A stretch of DNA of 64,000 nucleotides. Source: Sporosarcina sp. FSL K6-1508. GTDB lineage: Bacteria; Bacillota; Bacilli; Bacillales_A; Planococcaceae. The notes below the pieces were generated by a model. That model searched no databases. It had not been told where the DNA came from and saw nothing but the letters and a program-made list of their open reading frames with translations. The first letter of the stretch is position 1. The number at the start of each line of letters is the position of its first letter. Location of the stretch: NCBI RefSeq assembly GCF_038007465.1, contig NZ_JBBOXF010000001.1, forward strand, positions 62,001-126,000. The letters run 5' to 3'. A program made the position numbers and the translations under genes. This document shows positions 9,243 to 18,208 of this stretch, in pieces.

Positions 9243-10301
9243 ATGAATAAGAAACGTTTATCCTGGGTGGATGTCACGAAAGGATTTTTAATGATTCTTG
9301 TAGTCATTGGACATTATCCGGAACAACTGGATTTTCCTCTTTCGAAGTATATCTATTGGTTTCATATGCCGGCATTTTTTATTTTGAGTGGTTTGTTTTT
9401 TAAGCCCGTAGTAGAAAAAGGCTTACTAAAAATTTCGATTCACAAACGTTTTATGCAACTGATTGTTCCCTATCTATTTTTCTTGGTAAGTATTACGCTG
9501 ATCCGCTATGGCATAGAAATCGGTTCAGGCAATATAGATTTATCGTGGTATCTAAATGATTTGTGGACACTTGCCGTGGGCGGTCGTTTTGTACGTGGTG
9601 CTTATGGCGTCTTCTGGTTTGTGACAACATTATTCTTTACATATTTGTTCTTCTTATGGCTAACAAAGTACTTCAGCCGTACGAAACAGTTCGTGATTCT
9701 GGCGATTTTTTATATAATCGCCCACTTTGAAAGCATCATTGCAATGCATGTAATTGGCGGAAAGCCTTCTGAAGCTTCGCAAGCGATCCCGATGGTTTGG
9801 AACATCGATGTTGCACTCATGGCAGTCGTCTATTTTGCGCTCGGTTATTACATGAAGGATATTTGGCAGAATGTCACGAAACGCTGGATGATTACAGGAA
9901 TGGTTGTCAGTGTAACAATGGTCTTTCTTGATAGCTGGAATGTAATTGACTATCGATTAAGCATGAAATTTTTACGTTACGATCATTTCATTCTAGATTT
10001 GGTCATCCCACTGTCATTCACACTCGTATTGGTAGGCGGATTTCAATTCATCACTTCCCGAATGTCGCTTAACTGGCTACAAAATGTAGAGAAACACTCA
10101 CTCTCCATTATGTACTTGCATATTTTCACGGATATTTTGTTAAATGATTATTTCACATATGGCATTATTGGATTCACAGCATTCGGATTAGTCATTCCCA
10201 TCATTGTTTCTATTATCATTCAAAAAATGGTACCAAACGGGAAACTTTTTCTTGGTGGATTCTCACCGAAAAAAACCACTACTACTCCAGCAATAAATTA
10301 G
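9243..10301 (+). CDS. Acyltransferase-3 family membrane protein
   Basis: Integral membrane O-acyltransferase (Acyl_transf_3, PF01757-like) of 352 residues and about ten membrane spans. Members transfer acetyl or succinyl groups to cell-surface sugars. The N-terminal block is typical: WVDVTKGFLMILVVIGH followed by the 'WFHMPAFFILSGLFF' segment, with the conserved His in VIGH. The ATG at 9243 follows TGGAGGAG. It stands alone, with its own terminator. Its position between the LuxS region and the polysaccharide operon would allow it to decorate surface polysaccharide, but no direct operon link exists. Confidence 0.85.
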   Translation: MNKKRLSWVDVTKGFLMILVVIGHYPEQLDFPLSKYIYWFHMPAFFILSGLFFKPVVEKGLLKISIHKRFMQLIVPYLFFLVSITLIRYGIEIGSGNIDLSWYLNDLWTLAVGGRFVRGAYGVFWFVTTLFFTYLFFLWLTKYFSRTKQFVILAIFYIIAHFESIIAMHVIGGKPSEASQAIPMVWNIDVALMAVVYFALGYYMKDIWQNVTKRWMITGMVVSVTMVFLDSWNVIDYRLSMKFLRYDHFILDLVIPLSFTLVLVGGFQFITSRMSLNWLQNVEKHSLSIMYLHIFTDILLNDYFTYGIIGFTAFGLVIPIIVSIIIQKMVPNGKLFLGGFSPKKTTTTPAIN

Positions 10302-10302
10302 A

Positions 10303-10340
10303 AAAAGCTGAACTCCGTGACAGGGAGTTCAGCTTTTTTA
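10303..10340 (+). terminator. Terminator after the acyltransferase gene
   Basis: Fifteen-base arms (AAAAAGCTGAACTCC / GGAGTTCAGCTTTTT) directly after the stop codon, with a T-rich end. Confidence 0.92.
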
Positions 10341-10395
10341 TAGGTTTTCCGAAAAATGGAGCCAGTCACAACTAACTTTCAGAATTGTTTCCGAA

Positions 10396-10421
10396 TTGTA
10401 GTGGTGACTGTCACCCCACAA
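10396..10421. repeat. Dispersed palindrome, copy 3
   Basis: TTGTAGTGGTGACTGTCACC followed by CCACAA. It abuts the stop codon of the SGNH hydrolase gene (10422), so it may double as its 3' hairpin. Confidence 0.8.
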
Positions 10422-11129
10422 TCATTTCCGTCTAAGAACGTCCATCCAAACCTTGTACCCTTCCCCATTTAAGTGAAGACCGTCAATTGTGAATGTCTCA
10501 TCCAACTGTCCATTTTTATTCACAAAACTGGAATGCAAATCAATGTATTCAATTCCGTTTTCTTCAGCGATCCGTTGCAACACTTCGTTAAATTGATTTA
10601 CTTTTTCATTCGATACCTCATTACCAAATAACTTGTTGTTTACTGGAAGGATGGATTGTATAAAGAGTTTACTGTTTTCACCTTCAAAAGATTTCACAAT
10701 CGCAGTAATGTGTTTTTCCAAGTTCTTCCTATCGGTAGAGTAGCGAATATCGTTTACGCCAATCATGAGGTATGCCTCTTTTGAATTCCGTCCAACCACT
10801 TCCTTGATTCGATTCACTACTCCTTTTGAAACGTCGTTTCTGATTCCTCTATTTAATACAACCTCGTCAGGGAAGTATTCCTGAAACTCTCCGTAATCTG
10901 TAATACTGTCTCCAATGAATATTTTATGTACATCTTTCACGTCAGATTTTTCGAAGATACTTTTTTTCGTATAATAATAATCCGAAGTTCCTTTTCCAGA
11001 AGGTGTCGGTTGCATTTGTTTTTTAATAAAATCAATGCCGCCTATTTTATGCACCACAATACTTCCCCCTCCAATCAACAGGAGATTTAAAAATAAAGAT
11101 ATAAATAACAATGACTTAACCTTTTTCAA
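10422..11129 (-). CDS. SGNH/GDSL-family hydrolase, membrane-anchored
   Basis: Predicted extracytoplasmic esterase, acetylesterase or lipase of the SGNH fold. A single N-terminal hydrophobic segment (residues about 6-27) anchors it. The SGNH blocks are present: FIGDSITD (nucleophile Ser), RGIRND (Gly), GVNDIRYS (Asn) and DGLHLN (catalytic Asp/His). The TTG at 11129 is preferred because AGGA is ten bases upstream; a GTG at 11138 would overlap the ribosome site. Such enzymes often deacetylate surface or imported glycans. The gene is monocistronic and convergent with the acyltransferase gene. Confidence 0.85.
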   Translation of the reverse strand: MKKVKSLLFISLFLNLLLIGGGSIVVHKIGGIDFIKKQMQPTPSGKGTSDYYYTKKSIFEKSDVKDVHKIFIGDSITDYGEFQEYFPDEVVLNRGIRNDVSKGVVNRIKEVVGRNSKEAYLMIGVNDIRYSTDRKNLEKHITAIVKSFEGENSKLFIQSILPVNNKLFGNEVSNEKVNQFNEVLQRIAEENGIEYIDLHSSFVNKNGQLDETFTIDGLHLNGEGYKVWMDVLRRK

Positions 11130-11280
11130 ACCTTGCACTTCCTATTCTTCAACTGATTTTCTTATAGATCGAACGTATTACAATATATCTATACCCACAT
11201 TTTCAACAAGTCATGTTTTTTCCATCTAACATTCCGAGTTCAATTTCCTCCGAAGACAGGCTCTTCTTCTAAGTTTTTTT

Positions 11281-11311
11281 GAATTGTAGTGGTGACTGTC
11301 ACCCCATTTGA
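11281..11311. repeat. Dispersed palindrome, copy 4
   Basis: GAATTGTAGTGGTGACTGTCACCCCATT matches copy 3 almost exactly over the core and left flank. Confidence 0.8.
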
Positions 11312-11334
11312 CTTTGTCACATTTTTTCAACACA

Positions 11335-11373
11335 AAAACCGCTTACCTTCTTATCATAAAAGGCTTGCGGTTG
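11335..11373 (-). terminator. Terminator of the first MalT-like gene
   Basis: On the minus strand, an ACCGCaaGCCTT / AAGGtaaGCGGT stem is followed by TTTTTG, about 50 bp after the stop at 11423. Confidence 0.75.
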
Positions 11374-11422
11374 ATTGAACGATGCTGGAACGGCAATGGT
11401 TTATAAACGGAAAAGCCCGCGG

Positions 11423-13969
11423 TTATTCACTTAGCAGCAAAATTGCTTGTGTCCTGGAATTCACATTAAGTTTTTCATAGATGGAAGTTAAATAGACACG
11501 CACCGTTCCTTCTTTTAAAAAAAGTTGTTTCGCAATGTCACGGTTAGAAGCACCGCTTGCCAGCAATTGAATCACCTCTTGCTCGCGTGGCGTGAGTAAA
11601 TCAAGAACATTATTCTTTCCTCTGCTTTCACTTAGCAAGTGTTCGACATAAGAAAGAGAAACGGTATCCCGTTGTCCAAGTAAACCTTGTCGATGTGATT
11701 TCAAATATCGCTTCAATAAAGGGATAATTGTCGGTTCATCGATAAACGTCCGCAAATAGCCATATGGTTCTCCTCGTACGATCGCTTCATGCAAGGCATA
11801 CAATGCTTCGGCTTCATTCGATAACATTGAATAACAAAGCGCTTCGAGCACCGCTGATTCAATGATAGTTGTAACCTGCTCTTCCTCCAACGCTTGCATT
11901 TTCACACGGATGATCAACTGCAATGCGTCTTCCGGCTGCCCCTTTTCCAATAAAATGCGAGCGTCCACTAGAGAACGAAACGGGTTCTCCAGCGCCAAGC
12001 CTCTGTTGTTTTTCATCCTAGTTTTGGCAAGTTCATTTTCTGCTTGAACCACTTTATTCTCCCGCAAGAAAAACAATGCCTTCATAATATACAATGCATC
12101 TTTCCAATGTTGTGCATTCACTTTCTCCAGTTCATTATCCAACGCAGTATGGGCTTCCAGAAAATTCTTTTTCAAGGCATGAATTCGGCTTTCTAAAAAG
12201 GCCATCGGAATAAAAAGACCGGGATCTTGAAACCGATTCCTAAAGGACATCGCCTTCTTTTGTTCCTCAGATGCTTCCTCCAAACGATTCCATTCATATA
12301 GTTTTTCAGCGCGAATTCCACAACTGTATCCTGCCATATTGAAATTTTCAAACGCGTCCGTACGAAATCCATTAAAGTAAAACATTTCATTTTCATCCGG
12401 AAGTAGCTTCCCTTTGGAACAAATAGTTGTACGGAAAAGCGACGACTCCGTCTGGTTATACTGGGTTGCGATTGCATCCCATACTGAATCTTCGGGTTTA
12501 ATCGAATCCAGCCTTTGTTTAATTAACTTCAAAGCTTGTCCCATATCTCCTGTTCTCAAAATAATGAGATAAGCTTTGACGCCAAGAAAATCGTAAACAG
12601 CTCCTGAATACTCTGCTTTCCCCATCCATTGATCCATTTTGTCTTGGGACTCCAAGTCAATAAGGATTCGATCCGCTCCTTCCAAGTTGTGTAAAGCTGC
12701 CAATGCAAATGCATACATCACCTTCATTTGCGGATTCACATCATAATAATTATCCAGCAACGTTCTGATCCAACGAACAAACACTGTGAAACGTTCAGCA
12801 GTTAGAACGTCGATGATATTGGCCATAATCCATTCTTCCGCACGTCCGTACATGTGACCGTTAAAAGCATGTTCGATTGCGCAAATGAAATCGCCTTTTT
12901 CGTAAAGAATTAGAGCTGCCTTTTCGTTCATCAATACAATAAAATCATCCGCATACCGATTTTTCAGCTCACTTCGCAATGTTTTGGTCAATAAATTATG
13001 GTAGCGGAATATGGGTTCTTTTTCGTGCAAGCGGATGATGAATAAACCCTTTTTTTCTAGCTCATGTAATCTTTCATGACTATCCGAACGACGTGTAAGT
13101 TTATCACAGATTTCAGGCGTTAATTGATCCAGTATTGACGTACAGAGGAGGAAAAAATGGCTGGATGGAGAAAGAGTTTCAAATACTTCCTTCATCAGAA
13201 ACTCCGCCACAAAAGGATGACGGCCGTCAAATTGCGAAAAGTCCCCATCCCTTTCAGAATCGCTTGCCAACGAGAGACCCGCCAATTGCAGGCCTGCCGC
13301 CCACCCTTCTGTCACATCTACTACAGTTTGCAAATGATGTGCATGATCAAAAACTATATTCTGCTGTTCGTAGAATTCCTTTCCTTCTTCATAAGTGAGG
13401 CGAAGCTGCTCAATTCCGATTTCCGAGAGCCAAGATTTCTCACGCCATTTTGCAAAGGGCAATGGCAAATCCATCCGACTTGATAGACATACTTTCGTAT
13501 TGCTCGGTAAATAATTCATAAACTGCTCCATCATCGCATGTATATTCGCATTCTCAATTAAATGATAGTCATCAATGATAATCTGGATGTTTCCTGGCAA
13601 CAAACTGATTTCATTCAATAAGGAGTCTATTAACTTCTCGGAGGAAAAAGAAGACTGAGTATGGAACCTAGACAGTATGCTCGAGGCTGTTGAACACCGA
13701 AAACTAGCAAACACTGTATACGCTACGTACTCCCAAAAACGAAGGGGGTCATTATCTGTCACATCAACGGTGAACCATGCAATGGGTCCCTCATGTTGTA
13801 TTGCCCATTGACTGAGCATAGTCGTCTTTCCATAACCCGCCGGAGCGCGAACAAACAGAAGTTTCGACCGACTTCCCCGTTGCAAAAGTTGTGTTAACCG
13901 CTCTCTTTCCACTATCTTCCCCGTATTCATGGGTAACGTTATTTTTGACGTAAGCAAAACCCCTTGCAA
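11423..13969 (-). CDS. MalT-like LuxR-family ATP-dependent regulator (copy B)
   Basis: Large transcriptional activator of the MalT/LAL type, 848 residues. An N-terminal STAND ATPase carries a Walker A (APAGYGKTT, residues about 41-49) and a Walker B (IIIDDYHLI). A long TPR-like helical middle follows, then a C-terminal LuxR helix-turn-helix beginning LLTPREQEVIQLLASGASN. Such proteins multimerise on DNA when ATP and an inducer are bound. I choose the TTG at 13969, eight bases after AAGGAGG; a GTG at 13978 overlaps that site. It is 53 bp downstream of a paralogue with the same architecture; the two probably share a transcript. The target genes and the inducer are unknown. Confidence 0.88.
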   Translation of the reverse strand: MQGVLLTSKITLPMNTGKIVERERLTQLLQRGSRSKLLFVRAPAGYGKTTMLSQWAIQHEGPIAWFTVDVTDNDPLRFWEYVAYTVFASFRCSTASSILSRFHTQSSFSSEKLIDSLLNEISLLPGNIQIIIDDYHLIENANIHAMMEQFMNYLPSNTKVCLSSRMDLPLPFAKWREKSWLSEIGIEQLRLTYEEGKEFYEQQNIVFDHAHHLQTVVDVTEGWAAGLQLAGLSLASDSERDGDFSQFDGRHPFVAEFLMKEVFETLSPSSHFFLLCTSILDQLTPEICDKLTRRSDSHERLHELEKKGLFIIRLHEKEPIFRYHNLLTKTLRSELKNRYADDFIVLMNEKAALILYEKGDFICAIEHAFNGHMYGRAEEWIMANIIDVLTAERFTVFVRWIRTLLDNYYDVNPQMKVMYAFALAALHNLEGADRILIDLESQDKMDQWMGKAEYSGAVYDFLGVKAYLIILRTGDMGQALKLIKQRLDSIKPEDSVWDAIATQYNQTESSLFRTTICSKGKLLPDENEMFYFNGFRTDAFENFNMAGYSCGIRAEKLYEWNRLEEASEEQKKAMSFRNRFQDPGLFIPMAFLESRIHALKKNFLEAHTALDNELEKVNAQHWKDALYIMKALFFLRENKVVQAENELAKTRMKNNRGLALENPFRSLVDARILLEKGQPEDALQLIIRVKMQALEEEQVTTIIESAVLEALCYSMLSNEAEALYALHEAIVRGEPYGYLRTFIDEPTIIPLLKRYLKSHRQGLLGQRDTVSLSYVEHLLSESRGKNNVLDLLTPREQEVIQLLASGASNRDIAKQLFLKEGTVRVYLTSIYEKLNVNSRTQAILLLSE

Positions 13970-14022
13970 GATTTTCACCTCCTTCTCAATATCATCTCTG
14001 GCAAGCGCTTTTTAGTATCCTA

Positions 14023-16608
14023 TCATTTGATGACTTTTGAACGATCCGGCCATTCCCATTTATTCGCCAGCAAAACCGCTTTTGTTCGTGAATCGACGCC
14101 TAGTTTACTATATACTTTCGATAAATAGACACGCACAGTTCCTTCTGATAAAAACAATTGACTGGCAATCTCACTATTTGAAGCTCCTCTTACCAATAAT
14201 TGCAATACATCCCGCTCTCGCGGTGTAAGCATCTCTAGCAAGGGGTTCTGGACGCTATCACCCACTTCCTCCGCCGTCAATCGTTCCACATAATTGATCG
14301 GAACGGAATCCCACTCCGCATGAATCCCCTGTTGCCGTAGCTTTACATACTCTTTCAGTAAAGGTAAAACGCGTATTTCATTAAGGAATGTCCTTACATA
14401 CCCGTATGGCGCTCCTTCTTTTAAAGCTTCATGCAACGCTGTCAATGCTGCTTCTTTGTCGGATAAATCCAGTTGGCACATTGCCTCAAGTACCCCAGCC
14501 TCTACGATTGTAGATATTTGCCGTTCTAGCAATGCTTTTTCTTTCACTCGTCCAACAACTTCCAGTGCTTCTTTTGACTGCGCTTTAGCCAATAAAATAC
14601 GTGTCTGTATTAACAACCAAAACTCTTGACCTGATTCAACTCTTTGATTATGTATTGCAGTTGATTGATAGAGTTCCAGTTCTGCTCGCAATGAATCCCC
14701 TTCGAGTAAATAGCAGTACGCTTTCATCGTGCGTAATGTACTAATCCAATAGCTTTCCTTTACAGTATCTATTGCATAATCCAATAAGGCATGCGCCTCA
14801 ATAAATTGTCCTTTTGTAGCGTAAATTCTTCCCTTCAGCAAGTACATCGGGACGATTAGACTAGGATCTTTAAAGCGATGACCGTATCGTAAGGCCTCTT
14901 CCAATACAATCGATGCTTCATATACACAATCTTTTTCGTATAAAGCCTCTGCCTGAACCGCATAGCTAAAACCCGTCATATTTTGCTCATTGAATTCGCT
15001 TTCCCGAAATAGGTCAAGAAAAGGCAGGACTTCTTTCACAGCCCATAGTTTACCCTTCGAACCGAGGCTCGTCCGAAGCGTTTGTGGTTCGAACTGATTA
15101 TATTGCATCGGAATATCGTCCCACCTAGAAATTACCCGGCCGATTTTCATTTGACTTAGGATAATACCTATTGCACGTTCAATATCCTCACAATTTGCAA
15201 TCAAAACAAATGCTTTTACTGTCTCTAAAATATAGGCCATGCCTTGATAGTCATCTTTTTGTTTCCATTGTTCATGCACTTGTCTGCACTCCAACTCCTC
15301 TATGAGTTGTTTGGCTTCTTCTATTGCATATATGTTTGTAAATGTAATGACGTTCATGATTAGCGTCTCTACATTCACCGGATAATCCGCATCTCGCAAT
15401 TGTTGCACCCACCGCATGAATGTCGTTGTTTGGCCTGATAAAAAGACTTCGAGAATATGAGCTGTAATCCATCTATCTGCAACTTCATACAATTTCCCCG
15501 TTAGAGCAAGTTCAATCGCGGAAATAAAATCGCCTTGCTCCCGCAAAAGAATGGCTGTTTTCTTATAATTCAACGAAATTTCTTGATCTGAATAGTGGTT
15601 TTTCATTTCTATTTGCAAAGCATCCGCAAATAAATGATGGTAACGAAAAATGGGCTCACTCGCATGAAGACGCGTGATGAATAGACCACTTCTCTCAAGC
15701 TCAAGCAAGACATTTTCACTATCCGTTCGATTTGTGAGAGTATTACAAATTCCTGGTTCAAGTTGATTCACTAGCGAAGTGCGGATAAGAAAGTCTTGTG
15801 TAGATAGGGGAAGCGATGCGAGGATTTCCTGAGCGAGAAACTCAATTAAAAACGGATGTGCACTGGAAACCAGGTCACTATTCCATCCATCCGCTACAGT
15901 CATGCTCCCCGAAAGGCTCGTCAATTGAATGCCAGCCGCCCATCCCTCTGTCGTATCCAATACTTGTTGAACCGTTGCAACATCCCTGAGCATAAGCCCT
16001 CGTTTAGTATAGAAACGTTCCACTTCCTCATAAGTGAAGCGTAGCTGCTCCATGCCAATTTCTGTAATCCAACCTTTAACACGCCACTTGGCAATTGGGA
16101 GCGGCAATTTGGTTCGGCTAGTCATATACACCCGTACATTGCTTGGTAAATAGGTGATAAACCGGTCCAGCATATCATGAATCGATTGGTTGTCAATTAA
16201 ATGATAATCCTCAATAACAATACGCAGTATTCCTGGAATGGAGCCAATTTCATTCAAAAATGAGTCTATCAATAATTCGATTGGGGAGTGACTATTAGAT
16301 AAGGGAAATTGTGTTGTATCCGTTTCACTCATAAATGTTTCAGAAACGGTATAGATGACGTATTTCCAAAAGCGTATGGGATCATTATCAATGGCATCGA
16401 CGGATAGCCAAGCAACTGGCTCATAGGATTGACCAAACCATTGACTAAGTATGGTTGTCTTACCATAACCTGCCGGCGCACGTACAATCGTTAATCTATT
16501 GGAACCGGCATATCGAAGTAAATCGGCCAATCGCTCACGCTCCACAGCTTCTGCAGCAACACGTGGAATTGCTGTTTTAGAATTCAAACTCGTCATTTGC
16601 ACAGTCAT
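14023..16608 (-). CDS. MalT-like LuxR-family ATP-dependent regulator (copy A)
   Basis: Paralogue of the next gene, 861 residues, with the same layout: Walker A (APAGYGKTT near residue 41), Walker B-like IVIEDYHLI, repeated helical region, and C-terminal LuxR domain (MLTPRERDVLQLLVRGASN). The two copies align throughout their N-terminal parts (for example SRTKLPLPIAKWR versus SRMDLPLPFAKWR), indicating tandem duplication followed by divergence. The start ATG at 16608 is preceded by AAAAGGGG. It lies downstream of, and in the same direction as, the exopolysaccharide operon, separated by 229 bp, so it might regulate that operon; this is inference. Confidence 0.88.
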   Translation of the reverse strand: MTVQMTSLNSKTAIPRVAAEAVERERLADLLRYAGSNRLTIVRAPAGYGKTTILSQWFGQSYEPVAWLSVDAIDNDPIRFWKYVIYTVSETFMSETDTTQFPLSNSHSPIELLIDSFLNEIGSIPGILRIVIEDYHLIDNQSIHDMLDRFITYLPSNVRVYMTSRTKLPLPIAKWRVKGWITEIGMEQLRFTYEEVERFYTKRGLMLRDVATVQQVLDTTEGWAAGIQLTSLSGSMTVADGWNSDLVSSAHPFLIEFLAQEILASLPLSTQDFLIRTSLVNQLEPGICNTLTNRTDSENVLLELERSGLFITRLHASEPIFRYHHLFADALQIEMKNHYSDQEISLNYKKTAILLREQGDFISAIELALTGKLYEVADRWITAHILEVFLSGQTTTFMRWVQQLRDADYPVNVETLIMNVITFTNIYAIEEAKQLIEELECRQVHEQWKQKDDYQGMAYILETVKAFVLIANCEDIERAIGIILSQMKIGRVISRWDDIPMQYNQFEPQTLRTSLGSKGKLWAVKEVLPFLDLFRESEFNEQNMTGFSYAVQAEALYEKDCVYEASIVLEEALRYGHRFKDPSLIVPMYLLKGRIYATKGQFIEAHALLDYAIDTVKESYWISTLRTMKAYCYLLEGDSLRAELELYQSTAIHNQRVESGQEFWLLIQTRILLAKAQSKEALEVVGRVKEKALLERQISTIVEAGVLEAMCQLDLSDKEAALTALHEALKEGAPYGYVRTFLNEIRVLPLLKEYVKLRQQGIHAEWDSVPINYVERLTAEEVGDSVQNPLLEMLTPRERDVLQLLVRGASNSEIASQLFLSEGTVRVYLSKVYSKLGVDSRTKAVLLANKWEWPDRSKVIK

Positions 16609-16837
16609 AGCCCCTTTTCGCCTTTTCTATATGCATCAATACTTCTACATTCTATTTGCATTCTCCTTTAATTTCAGGTTAATTTTACAGTTTTTTCATT
16701 TTTAGTAGTGAAAATGGTATGCCATTATCTTTCCATACATTGAATTACGTCAACTATAAAAACCCCCTAAAGTTTTTAAAAAACTCAAGAGGATTTGGTG
16801 TTTAGTCAAGTTAGATAATTACCCACTAGTATGTTCT

Positions 16838-17929
16838 TTATCTCAATAGATTTAGATTATCCAATTCTCGTTCTGCTAATAGAGGAACTAAATTGTCAAA
16901 AATATGCGTATCATCATTATAAACTGCATACCCCCCCGTATATTTTGAGCCCCGTAATTTGAATTGACTCATCCTACTATATAACTTTTGGGCCAATTCC
17001 AACTCATGTAGTTCTAAGCTGTATAAGATCAACCAGCCATAGACTGCAGGTGATTCATAATCTACCAGCTTTCCCCCAGAAAACCGATCATATCGTCCAT
17101 AGATAGCTCCATGCAGTTCTATTTCTTCCTTGATAAAATCCAAAAATGCTGTCGTTGAATACCTTTTCTTTCCACGATATAATGCCACCAGTGATTGGTC
17201 CACCATGTTAATTTCTGAATCGAAAAGATACACGTCTTTCTCTACATCATATGCTTTCGGATAATAGAAACCATCTAGTGGGGCATTTTTCAGTATGGCA
17301 AGCATTTTCTCATAGATGGCTTTATCGATCAATCCTCTTTGATTAAGCTTTGCCAACGAATCCGGTTCGATATAGGATAATGTGATATATTGGCTGGTCC
17401 CTTCATCCTTGACATAATAATCGGTTAAGCTACTTTCACTTTGATTGAATGCAGTCAAGTAGCTACTAATTCGGACGGCGGCTTTTTCATAGCGTGGTTC
17501 ATTCCACTTTTCACTCGCGTCGAACAAAGCACCGCATATTCGCAAATCATCAACAAGGGCATTTGCAAAAACCTTATTCTCACCCGCCTCAGTCAATTTC
17601 CAACGGACAAAGCCATCGTTTTCGAGAAAGTAATTAGTAAGTTGCTGATAAGCATGTTCAAATTGTACTTCATCTTCCTTTAAGAGGGCATAGTGCATCC
17701 ATATTCCTAATGACTCAGATAATGCTTCTCTTCCTTTTACGAGATCACTATCCTCCTCGTCCCCCGCCTTCATATATGTTGCGAGCGTTCCGTTATCATT
17801 TGTTAACCATTTTTCAATAAATGCTTCCGTGGTGAATGCATCCGACTTTTTCACTTTTTTCTCATAAAGTATAGAGAAAAACCCACTACACAAAATGAGG
17901 CCTGCAATAAGGAAATACCTGTATCTCAT
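16838..17929 (-). CDS. GH8/YdaJ-like secreted glycosidase of the exopolysaccharide operon
   Basis: Membrane-anchored or secreted protein of 363 residues resembling B. subtilis YdaJ, a GH8-like (alpha/alpha toroid) hydrolase from an exopolysaccharide operon. An N-terminal hydrophobic segment (residues 5-22) is followed by acidic/aromatic blocks such as LVDDLRICGALFDASEKW and DGFYYPKAYD, and 'AVYGWLILYSLEL' near the end. The start is the ATG at 17929, whose ATGA overlaps the stop of the upstream small gene, indicating translational coupling; the longer frame to 17965 has no ribosome site. It is the last gene of the operon. It probably trims or releases the polymer. Catalytic residues were not assigned. 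Confidence 0.75.
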   Translation of the reverse strand: MRYRYFLIAGLILCSGFFSILYEKKVKKSDAFTTEAFIEKWLTNDNGTLATYMKAGDEEDSDLVKGREALSESLGIWMHYALLKEDEVQFEHAYQQLTNYFLENDGFVRWKLTEAGENKVFANALVDDLRICGALFDASEKWNEPRYEKAAVRISSYLTAFNQSESSLTDYYVKDEGTSQYITLSYIEPDSLAKLNQRGLIDKAIYEKMLAILKNAPLDGFYYPKAYDVEKDVYLFDSEINMVDQSLVALYRGKKRYSTTAFLDFIKEEIELHGAIYGRYDRFSGGKLVDYESPAVYGWLILYSLELHELELAQKLYSRMSQFKLRGSKYTGGYAVYNDDTHIFDNLVPLLAERELDNLNLLR

Positions 17930-18123
17930 TTTGAAAGACCTATATCTAAATTTATTCGACCACATCTTTCAGAAGCTTTTTGGAGTAGTCCGTCAGGATT
18001 GATTAATTCGATAACTTCTTGTGCCGAATCAGCACCCTCCCAGTCGACGTCCCTAGTTCCCAAAATGGTTGATACATTTATTTCTTCTGGTTTCATCCCA
18101 AAGATCTGCATAATTTTCAACAT
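17926..18123 (-). CDS. Small hypothetical protein coupled to the YdaJ-like gene
   Basis: A 65-residue product starting at ATG 18123 behind a clear AAGGAGTCAGTAAA site, with its TGA overlapping the next ATG (ATGA). It has no membrane segment or known motif that I recognise. It is mixed acidic/basic with a DWEGADSAQEVIELINPDG core. The strong ribosome site and overlap argue that it is translated, perhaps as an accessory of the polysaccharide machine. Confidence 0.6.
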   Translation of the reverse strand: MLKIMQIFGMKPEEINVSTILGTRDVDWEGADSAQEVIELINPDGLLQKASERCGRINLDIGLSK

Positions 18124-18208
18124 TTTACTGACTCCTTTTCTTCTTATCAATGACTTATCTCATCAAAATGAAACGTTAACTAGCGAAAGACTCCACGTGG
18201 ATTCCGTA

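Noticed and set aside
12193..12477. 94-residue minus-strand frame inside the first MalT-like gene
   Set aside because: Out-of-frame shadow of a longer gene with clear domains.
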